From Hyphomicrobium_A sp963817485 (GTDB taxonomy: Bacteria; Pseudomonadota; Alphaproteobacteria; Rhizobiales; Hyphomicrobiaceae), in the NCBI GenBank assembly GCA_963817485.1, contig CAWFOR010000016.1, forward strand, positions 62,001 to 126,000: a DNA stretch of 64,000 nt. Direction: 5' to 3'. The stretch's first letter is position 1. Each line of letters starts with the position of its first letter. Made by a program: the position numbers and the translations under genes. Below the pieces are notes generated by a model. That model worked only from the letters and a program-made list of their open reading frames with translations. It was not told the DNA's origin and made no database searches. Positions 46,077 through 54,663 of this stretch are shown here, piece after piece.

Positions 46077-46994
46077 CTAGCGGCGCTGCGCAGCGCGCGC
46101 CTCGCGCAGCCGCGCGAAGTCCTCGGCCGCATGATAGGACGAGCGCGTCAGCGGGCTTGCCGCGACAAGCGCGAAGCCCTTGGCGACCGCGATGCTGCGC
46201 AAGGCCTCGAACTCTTCCGGCGGCACGAAGCGCTTCACCTCCGCGTGGCGCGGGCTTGGGCGCAGGTATTGGCCGATGGTGAGAAAATCGACGCCGGCTG
46301 AGCGCTGGTCGTCCATGACTTGCATGACCTCCTCGCGCGTCTCGCCGAGGCCGACCATGATCCCCGACTTGGTGAAGATGCCCGGATCGATCTCCTTGGC
46401 GCGCTGCAGGAGCCGCAACGAGTGGAAGTAGCGCGCGCCGGGGCGGATCGAGAGATAGAGGCGCGGTACCGTCTCGAGGTTGTGGTTGAAGACGTCGGGG
46501 CGAGCGCCGACGACCAGCTCGAGCGCGCCGTCCTTGCGTAGGAAGTCGGGCGTGAGCACCTCGACAGTTGCGCCAGGCGTGCTCGACCGCACCGCGGCGA
46601 TCACGCGGGCAAAGTGTGCGGCCCCTCCGTCCGCCAGATCGTCGCGATCGACGGAGGTGATGACGACGTGCTCGAGCTTCAGCTCACGTGCCGCCGCGGC
46701 GACGTTATCGGGCTCGGCCGGGTCGAGCGCGCGCGGCATTCCGGTGCGCACGTTGCAGAATGCACAGGCGCGCGTGCAGGTGTCGCCCATGATCATGAAT
46801 GTCGCGTGCCGCTTGGCCCAGCACTCGCCGATGTTGGGGCAGCCGGCTTCCTCGCAGACTGTATGCAGGCCGCGCGCGCGCAGGATGCGCGCGGTCTCCG
46901 CGTGGGCGCCGGCCCCCGGGGCCTTGACGCGGATCCACGCCGGCTTTGCCACGCGCACAGCCGGCGCTTCGGTCAATGTGGCTGCCTTGCTCAC
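46077..46994 (-). CDS. lipA: Lipoyl synthase
   Basis: 305-residue radical-SAM enzyme inserting two sulfurs into protein-bound octanoate to make lipoyl groups. Auxiliary cluster CEEAGCPNIGECW, radical-SAM cluster CTRACAFCNVRTG, and the C-terminal RSSYHAAE with the Ser ligand of the auxiliary cluster. It stands near the pyruvate dehydrogenase genes it serves (lpd, pdhABC upstream). Confidence 0.96.
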   Translation of the reverse strand: MSKAATLTEAPAVRVAKPAWIRVKAPGAGAHAETARILRARGLHTVCEEAGCPNIGECWAKRHATFMIMGDTCTRACAFCNVRTGMPRALDPAEPDNVAAAARELKLEHVVITSVDRDDLADGGAAHFARVIAAVRSSTPGATVEVLTPDFLRKDGALELVVGARPDVFNHNLETVPRLYLSIRPGARYFHSLRLLQRAKEIDPGIFTKSGIMVGLGETREEVMQVMDDQRSAGVDFLTIGQYLRPSPRHAEVKRFVPPEEFEALRSIAVAKGFALVAASPLTRSSYHAAEDFARLREARAAQRR

Positions 46995-47081
46995 GTGCGC
47001 ATCCTATCGGCGCGGGTCGCCCCGTTCCCTTGAACGTGAACGCTTGCCCCGCGCAAATCAAGGTCCGCCCATCGGCGCCCG

Positions 47082-47351
47082 TCAGCGCCCGATGATCCGC
47101 GCGAGAATGATGATGATGATTGCGCCGATGGTAGAGACCAGGATCTGATGCGCCCAGGGGTACTCGAGCAGGATGGGGAGCTTGAGCAGCCCTGCGTGCA
47201 CCAGCGCGCCGCCGACGAACGAGCCGATGATGCCTACGAAGATGTCGCGGATCAGTCCGCCGCCGCCGAGCAAGAGGCTCGCGAGCCAGCCGGCGACGAG
47301 GCCGTTCAAGGCCATGATGATCCACGGCAGATATTGCTGATAGTCTTCCAT
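47082..47351 (-). CDS. GlsB/YeaQ/YmgE family membrane protein (copy 1)
   Basis: 89-residue protein with three helices of the transglycosylase-associated/YmgE type. IIMALNGLVAGWLASLLLGG, GLIRDIFVGIIGSFVGGALV and the closing ISTIGAIIIIILARIIGR match the family G-x-x-A-G-W-L-A and G-x-x-G-x-x-x-G pattern. Often stress-induced; molecular role unknown. It differs from its neighbour by an extra N-terminal segment. Confidence 0.85.
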   Translation of the reverse strand: MEDYQQYLPWIIMALNGLVAGWLASLLLGGGGLIRDIFVGIIGSFVGGALVHAGLLKLPILLEYPWAHQILVSTIGAIIIIILARIIGR

Positions 47352-47390
47352 TTGCCCCGTCCTCCCGATTCCGTTTTTTGTTGCCCGAGT

Positions 47391-47654
47391 TTAGGCGATG
47401 AAGCGCGCGAGTAATACGACGATGATTGCGCCGGCCGTTGCCGTTACGATCTGCGAGACGAGGTGGTTGCGGATGCCGAGATCGATTTTCATGGCGTCGA
47501 ACAGGTAGCCGCCCACGAAGGCGCCAATCACGCCTGTCAGCAGGTAGCGAAGAACGCCGCCGCCGCCCCCGATGAGCAGCGAGGCAATGAAGCCGGCGAT
47601 CAATCCGATGACGAGAAAGATAATCAGCGCGCGGGTCTCGATGTTCATTGGCAT
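47391..47654 (-). CDS. GlsB/YeaQ/YmgE family membrane protein (copy 2)
   Basis: 87-residue paralogue of the next gene, 39 bases apart on the same strand. FLVIGLIAGFIASLLIGGGG, VLRYLLTGVIGAFVGGYLFD and TATAGAIIVVLLARFIA are the three helices. The tandem pair probably arose by duplication. Placed between lpd and lipA without an evident link to either. Confidence 0.85.
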   Translation of the reverse strand: MPMNIETRALIIFLVIGLIAGFIASLLIGGGGGVLRYLLTGVIGAFVGGYLFDAMKIDLGIRNHLVSQIVTATAGAIIVVLLARFIA

Positions 47655-47681
47655 TCCTCCCGATGATCCAAGCTAGGTCTC

Positions 47682-49184
47682 TTAAGTCTTGCCCTGCCCG
47701 GCCGGCTTGGCGGGCGGCGGGATATGGATGGCCCGGCCCCACGCCGACAGCGCGCTTTCGCCCATCATTTCCGAAAGTGTGGGATGTGGGAAGACCGTGC
47801 GCATCAGATCCTCCTCGGTGGCCTCCATCTGCATGGCGATCACGAAGCCCTGGATGAGCTCCGTCACCTCGGCGCCGACCATGTGCGCTCCGATCAGTTC
47901 GCCGGTCTTGGCGTCGAAGATGGTCTTGACCAGCCCCTCGCGCTCGCCCAGCGCCAGGGCCTTGCCGTTGGCACGAAAGGGGAAGCGCCCGACGCGCAGC
48001 TGGCGGCCGGCCGCAAGCGCCCGGGCTTCCGTCAAGCCGACGGAGGCGATCTGCGGCCGGCTGTAGGTGCAGCCGGGGATGCGCAGCTTGTCGAGCGCGT
48101 GGGCAGCAAGCCCCTTTATTGCCTCGACGCACACGACGCCCTCGTGCTCGGCCTTGTGGGCGAGCATGGGCGGACCGGCCACGTCGCCGATGGCATAGAT
48201 GCCGGCGACATTGGTGCGCCCCAGGCCGTCCGCCTTGATGAGGCCCTTCTCGATCTCGACGCCGAGCGCCTCGAGCCCGAGACCCTCGACGTTGCCGACG
48301 ACGCCGACGGCCGAGATCATCCGCTCGGCCGTGATGGTCTCGCGCTTGCCGCCGGCGAGCTCGACCGTCGCGGTCACGCTGTCGGCGCCCTTCTCGACCC
48401 CGGTCACTTTGGCGCCCGTCAGGATGCGGATGCCGGCCTTGTCAAAGGCCTTGCGCGCGAGCGCCGCGACCTCGGCGTCCTCGGCGGGCAGGATCTCTGG
48501 CAGGATTTCGACGACGGTTACCTCGGCGCCGAGCGCGCGATAGAACGAGGCGAACTCGATGCCGATGGCGCCCGAGCCGGCGATCAGCAGCGACTTTGGC
48601 AGGGCCGGCGGCAGCATGGCCTCGAAGTAGGTCCAGATCAGCTTGCCGTCGGGCTCTATCCCAGGAAGCACGCGCGGGCGCGCGCCGGTGGCGAGGATGA
48701 TGTGGCGCGCGGTATAGCGTCCCGGCCCCCGGGCATCTTTGGGCGGGGCCTGATCGCGCGAATTTGGCTTGCTCTTCGCGGCGGTAACGTCGATCGCGCC
48801 CGCTCCTTTGAGCTGCGCCTCGCCCCAGATGACATCGACGCCGTTCTTCTTGAGCAGGAAGCCGACGCCGGTGGCGAGCTCGCCGGCGACCGTGCGCGAG
48901 CGCTCGACGACGGCAGGCAGCTCGACGCGCGCCGCGGCATCGACGGCAATGCCGAAGCTTCGCGCCGTCTCGATCTCGTGCAGGATCTCGGCCGACCGCA
49001 GCAGCGCCTTGGTTGGAATGCAGCCCCAGTTGAGGCAGATGCCGCCGAGGAATGCTCGCTCGACGACGGCCGTGCGCAAGCCGAGCTGCGCGGCGCGGAT
49101 CGCGGCGACGTAGCCGCCGGGCCCGGCGCCGACGACGATCACGTCATACGCGCTCGACGGCTCGGCACTCATATCGGCGGTCAT
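47682..49184 (-). CDS. lpdA: Dihydrolipoamide dehydrogenase (E3)
   Basis: 500-residue FAD/NAD enzyme that re-oxidises dihydrolipoamide. FAD motif VIVVGAGPGGYVAAIRAAQL, redox disulfide in GGICLNWGCIPTKALL, NAD motif LIAGSGAIGIEFASF, second FAD motif YAIGDVAGPPMLAHKAEHEG, and the catalytic His-Glu region near the end (VFPHPTLSEMM). Residues about 145-160 hold an unusual insertion (SKPNSRDQAPPKDARGPGRY). It follows the pdh genes on the same strand, with two lipoprotein genes between. Confidence 0.95.
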   Translation of the reverse strand: MTADMSAEPSSAYDVIVVGAGPGGYVAAIRAAQLGLRTAVVERAFLGGICLNWGCIPTKALLRSAEILHEIETARSFGIAVDAAARVELPAVVERSRTVAGELATGVGFLLKKNGVDVIWGEAQLKGAGAIDVTAAKSKPNSRDQAPPKDARGPGRYTARHIILATGARPRVLPGIEPDGKLIWTYFEAMLPPALPKSLLIAGSGAIGIEFASFYRALGAEVTVVEILPEILPAEDAEVAALARKAFDKAGIRILTGAKVTGVEKGADSVTATVELAGGKRETITAERMISAVGVVGNVEGLGLEALGVEIEKGLIKADGLGRTNVAGIYAIGDVAGPPMLAHKAEHEGVVCVEAIKGLAAHALDKLRIPGCTYSRPQIASVGLTEARALAAGRQLRVGRFPFRANGKALALGEREGLVKTIFDAKTGELIGAHMVGAEVTELIQGFVIAMQMEATEEDLMRTVFPHPTLSEMMGESALSAWGRAIHIPPPAKPAGQGKT

Positions 49185-49212
49185 GGGCGGCGTTGCCCCC
49201 TGCCAATGGAAA

Positions 49213-49238
49213 GGCCCCGGCCTTCAGAGGCCGAGGCC
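49213..49238 (-). terminator. Terminator after lipoprotein gene
   Basis: GGCCTCGGCCT-CTGA-AGGCCGGGGCC on the minus strand: an 11-bp stem with one mismatch, loop CTGA, followed by TTTCC. It is 69 bases downstream of the lipoprotein gene that ends at 49307 and before lpdA. Confidence 0.7.
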
Positions 49239-49306
49239 CAGATGATATAGCCGATCCAAAGCCAGGACCGGTACGCGGGCCAACCGGCCGGCGGATCGCG
49301 CGCAAA

Positions 49307-49624
49307 TCAAACGTGGCAGCGCGCGCCGAGATATTCGTTCAGCAGCTTGTTGTAGAGATCGGCCTGGCTCTTTTGCGCCGCCGACAGGCTCTTGCCCTGG
49401 CTTTGGCGCTCGACGTAGGCCGGCACGCCTGCCCGATCCATCTTCGTGAGGTTGGCGCGAATGGACTCGCAAGTTTCGCCTGGGCTCAACGCGGCCGGTC
49501 CCGGGTCGCCGTTGGCATTGGCGGTACCATTGGCGCAGCCGGCCAGCGCCAGCGCCTGCATCAGTATCAGAGCACCGGTCGCCAAACGTTTCGAGTTGTG
49601 CGCGTTCAAACCCACTTGCGCCAC
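49307..49624 (-). CDS. Small lipoprotein
   Basis: 105-residue predicted lipoprotein: lipobox LALAGC near residue 30. The mature part begins Gly/Asn/Ala-rich, then ETCESIRANLTKMDRAGVP and KSQADLYNKLLNEYLGARCHV, with two cysteines that could form a disulfide. No named family. A small helical outer-membrane or periplasmic lipoprotein is an inference. It has a terminator of its own and so is likely a single-gene unit. Confidence 0.7.
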   Translation of the reverse strand: MAQVGLNAHNSKRLATGALILMQALALAGCANGTANANGDPGPAALSPGETCESIRANLTKMDRAGVPAYVERQSQGKSLSAAQKSQADLYNKLLNEYLGARCHV

Positions 49625-49760
49625 TACACCCTCCGCTGCCGAAGAGAACCAAAAGGCTTTTCACCACAGGCCCATGTGGTGCGCAACCCCTAATGCCAGC
49701 TTGAGATTCGGTGCTGCCCGATGGCCACGCCCATCGCCTCAAAAGCATGCAGCGGAAAGT

Positions 49761-49795
49761 CTGACGGCTGCGTCCGGGAGGTACGCAGCCGTCAG
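49761..49795 (-). terminator. Strong hairpin terminator after second lipoprotein gene
   Basis: CTGACGGCTGCGT and ACGCAGCCGTCAG form a perfect 13-bp stem around a 9-base loop, followed on the minus strand by ACTTTCC. It lies 37 bases beyond the stop of the lipoprotein gene that ends at 49832. Confidence 0.72.
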
Positions 49796-49831
49796 GCCGT
49801 ATTCGCAATGTCGGAGCCTAACCCGCCGGGC

Positions 49832-50362
49832 TTACGGCTGCGGCAGTGTGGAGTCGGGATTCTCAGCCGTCTGCGGTGCCGGCGTCGTCTCGGAAGTTGG
49901 AGGCGTCGCCGCGGCGGTCGCTGCAGGCGGTTTCGCCGACGGGAGCGGCGGCGTTGTCTTCTTGGCGGCAGCGACCTTCTTCTCTTTCGGTGCCGGCGTG
50001 GGGGTCGTCGTTGTCGTCGTCATCGCCGGCGTCGTCGTGGTGGCTACGACCGGGCGCGGCGGATAGGCCGAGCACTTGGTCTGGAATTCCGTGTTGGCCT
50101 TGTTGAGCTCATCCGCTTTCGCGAGGTCCTCGGTCTTGAGCTTGTACTTCTTTGCCGCGGCCTTCGAAACTTTATCAACGGTGCCATCGCGATTGAGCGC
50201 TTCGATTTGCGCCGCCAGCGTGAGGCACGCGGGATCAGACTTCGCAGTCTGATCGATCGATGACGTATTCAGCCCGCCGCCCGTGAGGGTCCCGTCGTTA
50301 GAGCACCCCGCGGCCATGAGTGCGATGACGAATGCAGCGGTGGGTGCAGAGCGCGCCTTCAT
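49832..50362 (-). CDS. Lipoprotein with Thr/Pro-rich tail
   Basis: 176 residues with lipobox LMAAGC near residue 20. Residues 38-100 are a small helical domain (DPACLTLAAQIEALNRDGTV, KYKLKTEDLAKADELNKANT, one Cys pair), the rest a low-complexity Thr/Pro/Ala/Lys tail (MTTTTTTPTPAPKEKK) likely extended. It resembles its neighbour only in size and layout. No family recognised. The 245 bases upstream (50363-50607) are relatively AT-rich and should hold its promoter; nothing else is visible there. Confidence 0.7.
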   Translation of the reverse strand: MKARSAPTAAFVIALMAAGCSNDGTLTGGGLNTSSIDQTAKSDPACLTLAAQIEALNRDGTVDKVSKAAAKKYKLKTEDLAKADELNKANTEFQTKCSAYPPRPVVATTTTPAMTTTTTTPTPAPKEKKVAAAKKTTPPLPSAKPPAATAAATPPTSETTPAPQTAENPDSTLPQP

Positions 50363-50607
50363 GGCGGAATACTCCAGAGGTTGAGTCGTTAGTATCGAAC
50401 GCCCACGCTGATCATTCCGCTTCTAGTCTCGCCCTCAACCAGCGGCAAGCAACTGCCCCATTCTTATGCTTTCGCCGGCACTTTGGGAGATACTTAATTG
50501 GGGAAATAAGGCGGAAGTGGTCCACCAGCCACACGCTGAGCCACTGTGAAAGGCGTTTTGGCAAAGCAGCAATCACGAGGTGATTCGGTTGTAGCTGCCG
50601 TTAACCT

Positions 50608-51567
50608 TCATATCAGCATGCGCACCGGATCTTCGATAAACGCCTTGAAAGCTGCAAGCAGCGCGGCCCCCGTCGCTCCGTCGACGACGCGGTGATCGCA
50701 AGAAAGCGTAACATTCATCACGGTCGCCGCCTCGACCCCATCGCCGGTGACGATCGCCTGCCGCTGGGCCGCTCCTACCGCCAGGATGGTCGCGTGCGGC
50801 GGGTTGATCACGGCATCGAAGCTCTTGATGCCGTACATGCCGAGGTTGGAGATCGAGGTCGTGCCGCCCTGGTACTCGTGCGGCGCCAGCCGCCGCTTGC
50901 GCGCCCGCTCGGCGAGATCGCGCATCTCGTTGGAGATCTCCGATAGCGATTTTGCCTCGGCCTGATGCACCACGGGGGTGAACAATCCGCCCTCGACCGC
51001 CACCGCCACGCCGACGTCGGAATACTTGTGGCGCAGCATGCCGGCTTCCGTCCACGTGGCGTTCGCGGCCGGCACCTCCTGCAGCGCCAGCGCCATCGCT
51101 TTGATGATGAAGTCGTTGACGGAGAGCTTGTAGGCGCGCGGGCCTTCGTGCGGCGCGGCCGCGTTCATGCGCTCGCGGGCGTGGAGCAGCTCGTCGAGGC
51201 GGCAATCGATCGAGAGGTAATAGTGCGGGATCGTCTGCTTTGCGAGCGTGAGGCGCTCGGCGATGATGCGGCGCATCTTGTCGTGCGGGACGATCTCGTA
51301 GGTGCCCTTGTCGTAGAGCGCGAGGATCTTGTCATCGGATAGCGCGAGCGGCGCGGCGCCGCCCGGCCGCGTGACCGCGATCGCGCCGCGCGCCGGTTTG
51401 GGGGCGCCCGGGTTGCCAGCGGCGATGGCGGCCTCGATGTCGCGCTTGACGATGCGGCCGTGCGGGCCCGTCCCGGCGAGGTTCTTGAGATCGACGCCGG
51501 CAAGGCGCGCCAGCCGCTTTGCCAACGGGGACGCCAAGATGCGCTCGGTGCTGTCTGCAGCCTGCAT
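50608..51567 (-). CDS. pdhC: Pyruvate dehydrogenase E2 without lipoyl domain
   Basis: 319-residue dihydrolipoyl acetyltransferase core. ATG 51567 (GGAGCGGAG upstream) leads directly into the subunit-binding domain (ASPLAKRLARLAGVDLKNLA, GTGPHGRIVKRDIEAA), a Pro/Ala linker, and the catalytic domain (PHYYLSIDCRLDELL, TTSISNLGMYGIKSFDAVI, LSCDHRVVDGATGA with the active His). The N-terminal lipoyl domain of ordinary E2 is missing; the frame upstream overlaps another gene and has no lipoyl similarity. The complex's lipoyl domain is on PdhB instead. Confidence 0.9.
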   Translation of the reverse strand: MQAADSTERILASPLAKRLARLAGVDLKNLAGTGPHGRIVKRDIEAAIAAGNPGAPKPARGAIAVTRPGGAAPLALSDDKILALYDKGTYEIVPHDKMRRIIAERLTLAKQTIPHYYLSIDCRLDELLHARERMNAAAPHEGPRAYKLSVNDFIIKAMALALQEVPAANATWTEAGMLRHKYSDVGVAVAVEGGLFTPVVHQAEAKSLSEISNEMRDLAERARKRRLAPHEYQGGTTSISNLGMYGIKSFDAVINPPHATILAVGAAQRQAIVTGDGVEAATVMNVTLSCDHRVVDGATGAALLAAFKAFIEDPVRMLI

Positions 51568-51596
51568 GTGCGCTCCGCTCCGCGCTGGGCTTGGGG

Positions 51597-51914
51597 CTAG
51601 TGCTTGATCTGCCCGCGCAGCTTGCCCGAGGTCGGCCCCAGCGCCGCCTCGAAGTTGGTGACGAACGCTTCGCGCAAGGCGGTCTGCGCCTCGTCCTCGC
51701 GCATGTAGCCGTTGAGCGCCGCGGCCTTGGCGACATGGTGGCCCACCTCGGCCAGCATCCGTCCCCAGTCGCGCACCTGGTCGCCGAAGGCCGATGAGTT
51801 GAGCGAAACGAGAAGCGCGCCGTCGCCGATCCATGCGCGCAGGATCTCTACCGCCGTCTCTGCGTCCTCGATCCCGTCCGGCGGATCGAGCTCGACGGCA
51901 AGCTCTTCTTCCAT
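51597..51914 (-). CDS. DUF5076-like small protein in the pdh operon
   Basis: 105-residue acidic protein between pdhB and pdhC. AVEILRAWIGDGALLVSLN, DQVRDWGRMLAEVGHHVAKAAA and a final helix with FVTNFEAALG match, as far as I can tell, the alphaproteobacterial DUF5076 group of unknown function. It starts 13 bases after pdhB and ends 29 bases before pdhC, so it is co-expressed with the complex. A role in assembly or regulation of the complex is inference. Confidence 0.7.
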   Translation of the reverse strand: MEEELAVELDPPDGIEDAETAVEILRAWIGDGALLVSLNSSAFGDQVRDWGRMLAEVGHHVAKAAALNGYMREDEAQTALREAFVTNFEAALGPTSGKLRGQIKH

Positions 51915-51927
51915 GGCGGTTCTCCTT

Positions 51928-53457
51928 TCAGACGTAGAGTACGGACTTCACCGCGGCGATCACCCGCTCCGTTGAGGGCAGCGCGAGCTTCTCGAGGTTG
52001 GCGGCATATGGCATCGGCACGTCGGCGCCGGAGACCTTGGCGGGCGGAGCATCGAGATGGTCGAACGCCTGCATCGCGACCTGCGCGCAAATCTCCGAGC
52101 CGACCGAGCACACCGGCCAGGCCTCCTCCACGGTGACGATGCGGTTGGTCTTGCGCACGGAGGCGAGCACCGTCTCGAGGTCGAGCGGGCGCAGGGTGCG
52201 CAGGTCGATGACCTCAACTTCGATGCCGTCCTTGGCGAGGGCTTCGGCGGCTTCGAGCGCATAGACCATGCCGCGCGCGAACGACACGATCGTCGCATCG
52301 CGGCCGGGCCGCGCGATGCGCGCCTTGCCGATGGGCACGAGCCAGTCGTCGACCTTGGGCACCGGCCCGTGGCTGCCGTAGAGCAGCTCGTTTTCCAGGA
52401 AGATTATCGGATTGGGATCGCGGATCGCGGCTTTGAGCAGGCCCTTGGCGTCGGCGGGCGTGAACGGCGCGATTACCTTCATGCCCGGCACGTGCGCATA
52501 CCACGCCGAGTAGCATTGGCTGTGCTGGGCGGCGACGCGGGCGGCGGCGCCGTTGGGTCCGCGAAAGACGACGGGGGCGCGCATGCTGCCGCCCGACATG
52601 TAGTGGGTCTTGGCCGCCGAGTTGACGATCTGGTCGATGGCCTGCATGGCGAAATTCCAGGTCATGAACTCGACGATGGGTTTGAGGCCCGCGAACGCCG
52701 CGCCGACGCCGACGCCGGCGAAGCCCTGCTCGGTGATGGGCGTATCGATGACGCGCTTGTCGCCGAACTCCTCCAAGAGGCCCTGGCTGACTTTGTAGGC
52801 GCCCTGGTATTGCGCGACCTCCTCGCCCATGAGGAACACGTCCGGGTCGCGCCGCATTTCCTCGGCCATCGCGTCGCGCAAGGCTTCGCGCACCGTCAGC
52901 GTGATCATCTCGGTGCCGGGCGCGATCTCGGGCTCGCCGGCAATGAGCGCCTCGGCGCGCTTGGCTGCGCCAGCGGGGACGCGGTCTTCGTCTCCCTGGC
53001 CGACCGAGGGAGCCGCGTGCGCATCCGCTCGGACTGCTCCCTCTCCCCGTTGGGGAGAGGGTCGGGGTGAGGGGGTTCCCACAGGCGACGGTCTCTCCCC
53101 CTCACCCGACTCGTTCCGCGCCGACCCCTCCCCGTCCATGCGAAGCATGGCTCCGCCATGACCGGGGAGAGGTGAGGCGGGACTCTCGGTTTTCGCGGGC
53201 TTTACTGGCGCTTCATCCTCGCCCGCGATCAGGGCGATGGGCGTGTTGACCTTGACGTTCTCGGTGCCGGCCGGAACGAGGATCTTCTCGAGCCGGCCCT
53301 CATCGACCGCCTCGACCTCCATCGTCGCCTTGTCGGTCTCGATCTCGGCGATGACGTCGCCGGCCTTGACCTCCTGGCCCTCGTGGACGAGCCACTTCGC
53401 GAGCGTCCCCTCCTCCATGGTGGGCGACAGCGCCGGCATGAGCACCTGGGTGGACAT
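51928..53457 (-). CDS. pdhB: Pyruvate dehydrogenase E1 beta with lipoyl domain
   Basis: 509-residue E1 beta. Residues 1-80 are a lipoyl domain (QVLMPALSPTMEEGTLAKWL, ETDKATMEV with the lipoyl Lys43). Residues from about 180 are the transketolase-like E1 beta (VFLMGEEVAQYQGAYKVSQG, RVIDTPITEQGFAGVG, HSQCYSAWYAHVPGMKV). The linker at about residues 94-140 (PGHGGAMLRMDGEGSARN, VGTPSPRPSPQRGEGA) is the translation of a palindromic repeat (53,039-53,177) and has no E1 homologue. It works with pdhA 56 bases upstream. Confidence 0.95.
   Translation of the reverse strand: MSTQVLMPALSPTMEEGTLAKWLVHEGQEVKAGDVIAEIETDKATMEVEAVDEGRLEKILVPAGTENVKVNTPIALIAGEDEAPVKPAKTESPASPLPGHGGAMLRMDGEGSARNESGEGERPSPVGTPSPRPSPQRGEGAVRADAHAAPSVGQGDEDRVPAGAAKRAEALIAGEPEIAPGTEMITLTVREALRDAMAEEMRRDPDVFLMGEEVAQYQGAYKVSQGLLEEFGDKRVIDTPITEQGFAGVGVGAAFAGLKPIVEFMTWNFAMQAIDQIVNSAAKTHYMSGGSMRAPVVFRGPNGAAARVAAQHSQCYSAWYAHVPGMKVIAPFTPADAKGLLKAAIRDPNPIIFLENELLYGSHGPVPKVDDWLVPIGKARIARPGRDATIVSFARGMVYALEAAEALAKDGIEVEVIDLRTLRPLDLETVLASVRKTNRIVTVEEAWPVCSVGSEICAQVAMQAFDHLDAPPAKVSGADVPMPYAANLEKLALPSTERVIAAVKSVLYV
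53039..53177. repeat. Dispersed palindromic repeat, copy 2, inside pdhB
   Basis: CCCTCTCCCC-GTT-GGGGAGAGGG (53039-53061) is a perfect 10-bp hairpin, followed by GGGGTGAGGGGG, then CCCCCTCACCC and CCCCTCCCC...GGGGAGAGGTGAGG to 53177, with ATGCGAAGCAT in the arm, shared with copy 1. It carries no stop in the pdhB frame and is translated as a 47-residue linker. Confidence 0.82.
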
Positions 53458-53513
53458 CTAGCGCGCGCTCCGCTCTGACGCAGTCGGCTGAGTCATCCCG
53501 GGGCGTGTCCGCA

Positions 53514-54542
53514 TCATACCAGCACGTCCGTGGTGAGTTCCGCGGCGTCGGGCTGCGGGTCGGCGAGCGCGAAGTCCGCAGCTGCGTTCACCTTATCGCG
53601 TACTTCGCGGTCGATCTGCTTGAAGTCGTCCTCGCTCATGGCCTGCTTCAGGAGCCGCTGGCGTACCATCTCGATGGGATCCTGCGTCTCGCGCACCTGC
53701 TGCACCTCCTCGCGCGTGCGGTACTTCGCGGGGTCGGACATCGAGTGCCCCCGGTAGCGATACGTCATCATCTCGAGGATGAACGGCCCGCTGCCGAAGC
53801 GCGCGTGCGCAATCGCGCGCTCGCCGGCGGAGCGCACGGCGGCAACGTCCATGCCGTCGACGTGCTCGCCAGGAATCGCGAACGAGGCTCCGCGCTGACA
53901 CAGCTCGGTCGTCGCCGACGAGCGCTCGATGGAGGTGCCCATGGCGTACTTGTTGTTCTCGATGACGAACACGATCGGCAGCTTCCACAGCTCGGCCATG
54001 TTGAAGGTCTCGTAGACCTGGCCCTGGTTGGCCGCGCCGTCGCCGAAGTAGCAAAGGCAAACGTTGCCGTTGCCGCGATAAAGGTTCGCGAACGCGAGCC
54101 CGGCGCCGAGAGGCACGCTGGCTCCGACGATGCCGTGGCCGCCATAGAAGTGCTTGTCGGGCGCGAACATGTGCATGGAGCCGCCCTTGCCGCTGGAGCA
54201 GCCGCCGCGCCGCCCCGTGAGCTCCGCCATGACGCGGTTGGGGTCCATGCCGACGGCGAGGGTGTGGCCGTGGTCGCGGTAGGCAGTGATGACCTGATCG
54301 CCGTCCTTGGCGGCCATCTGCATGCCGACGACGACGGCTTCCTGTCCGATGTAGAGATGGCAGAAGCCGCCGATGTGGCCCATGCCGTAGAGCTGGCCGG
54401 CCTTCTCCTCAAAGCGGCGGATCAGCAGCATCGAGCGATAGGCGCTGAGATCCTCCTCGCGCGTGAAGGGACGCGCCGCCGGCGGCTTCGTCGCGGCGGG
54501 CGCGGCGCTGGAGCGGCTGCGGGACGCTTTGGCGGGAGACAT
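53514..54542 (-). CDS. pdhA: Pyruvate dehydrogenase E1 alpha
   Basis: 342-residue thiamine-diphosphate subunit that decarboxylates pyruvate. After an Ala/Pro-rich leader: YRSMLLIRRFEEKAGQLYGM, GGFCHLYIGQEAVVVGMQ, the ThDP motif CYFGDGAANQGQVYETFNMA, and the regulated loop region YRYRGHSMSDPAKYRTREEV. First gene of the pdhA-pdhB-DUF5076-pdhC run. Confidence 0.96.
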   Translation of the reverse strand: MSPAKASRSRSSAAPAATKPPAARPFTREEDLSAYRSMLLIRRFEEKAGQLYGMGHIGGFCHLYIGQEAVVVGMQMAAKDGDQVITAYRDHGHTLAVGMDPNRVMAELTGRRGGCSSGKGGSMHMFAPDKHFYGGHGIVGASVPLGAGLAFANLYRGNGNVCLCYFGDGAANQGQVYETFNMAELWKLPIVFVIENNKYAMGTSIERSSATTELCQRGASFAIPGEHVDGMDVAAVRSAGERAIAHARFGSGPFILEMMTYRYRGHSMSDPAKYRTREEVQQVRETQDPIEMVRQRLLKQAMSEDDFKQIDREVRDKVNAAADFALADPQPDAAELTTDVLV

Positions 54543-54663
54543 CGGGGGATCCTCGGATGCGGGCGGCGAGCGTGCGCTACCGATACGAGCGGGACCCTAC
54601 ACAAGGCAATACGGGAAAACCAGAATAGCGGCCGCATCGCAGCCGCTTTGCGCCAGCATACCG

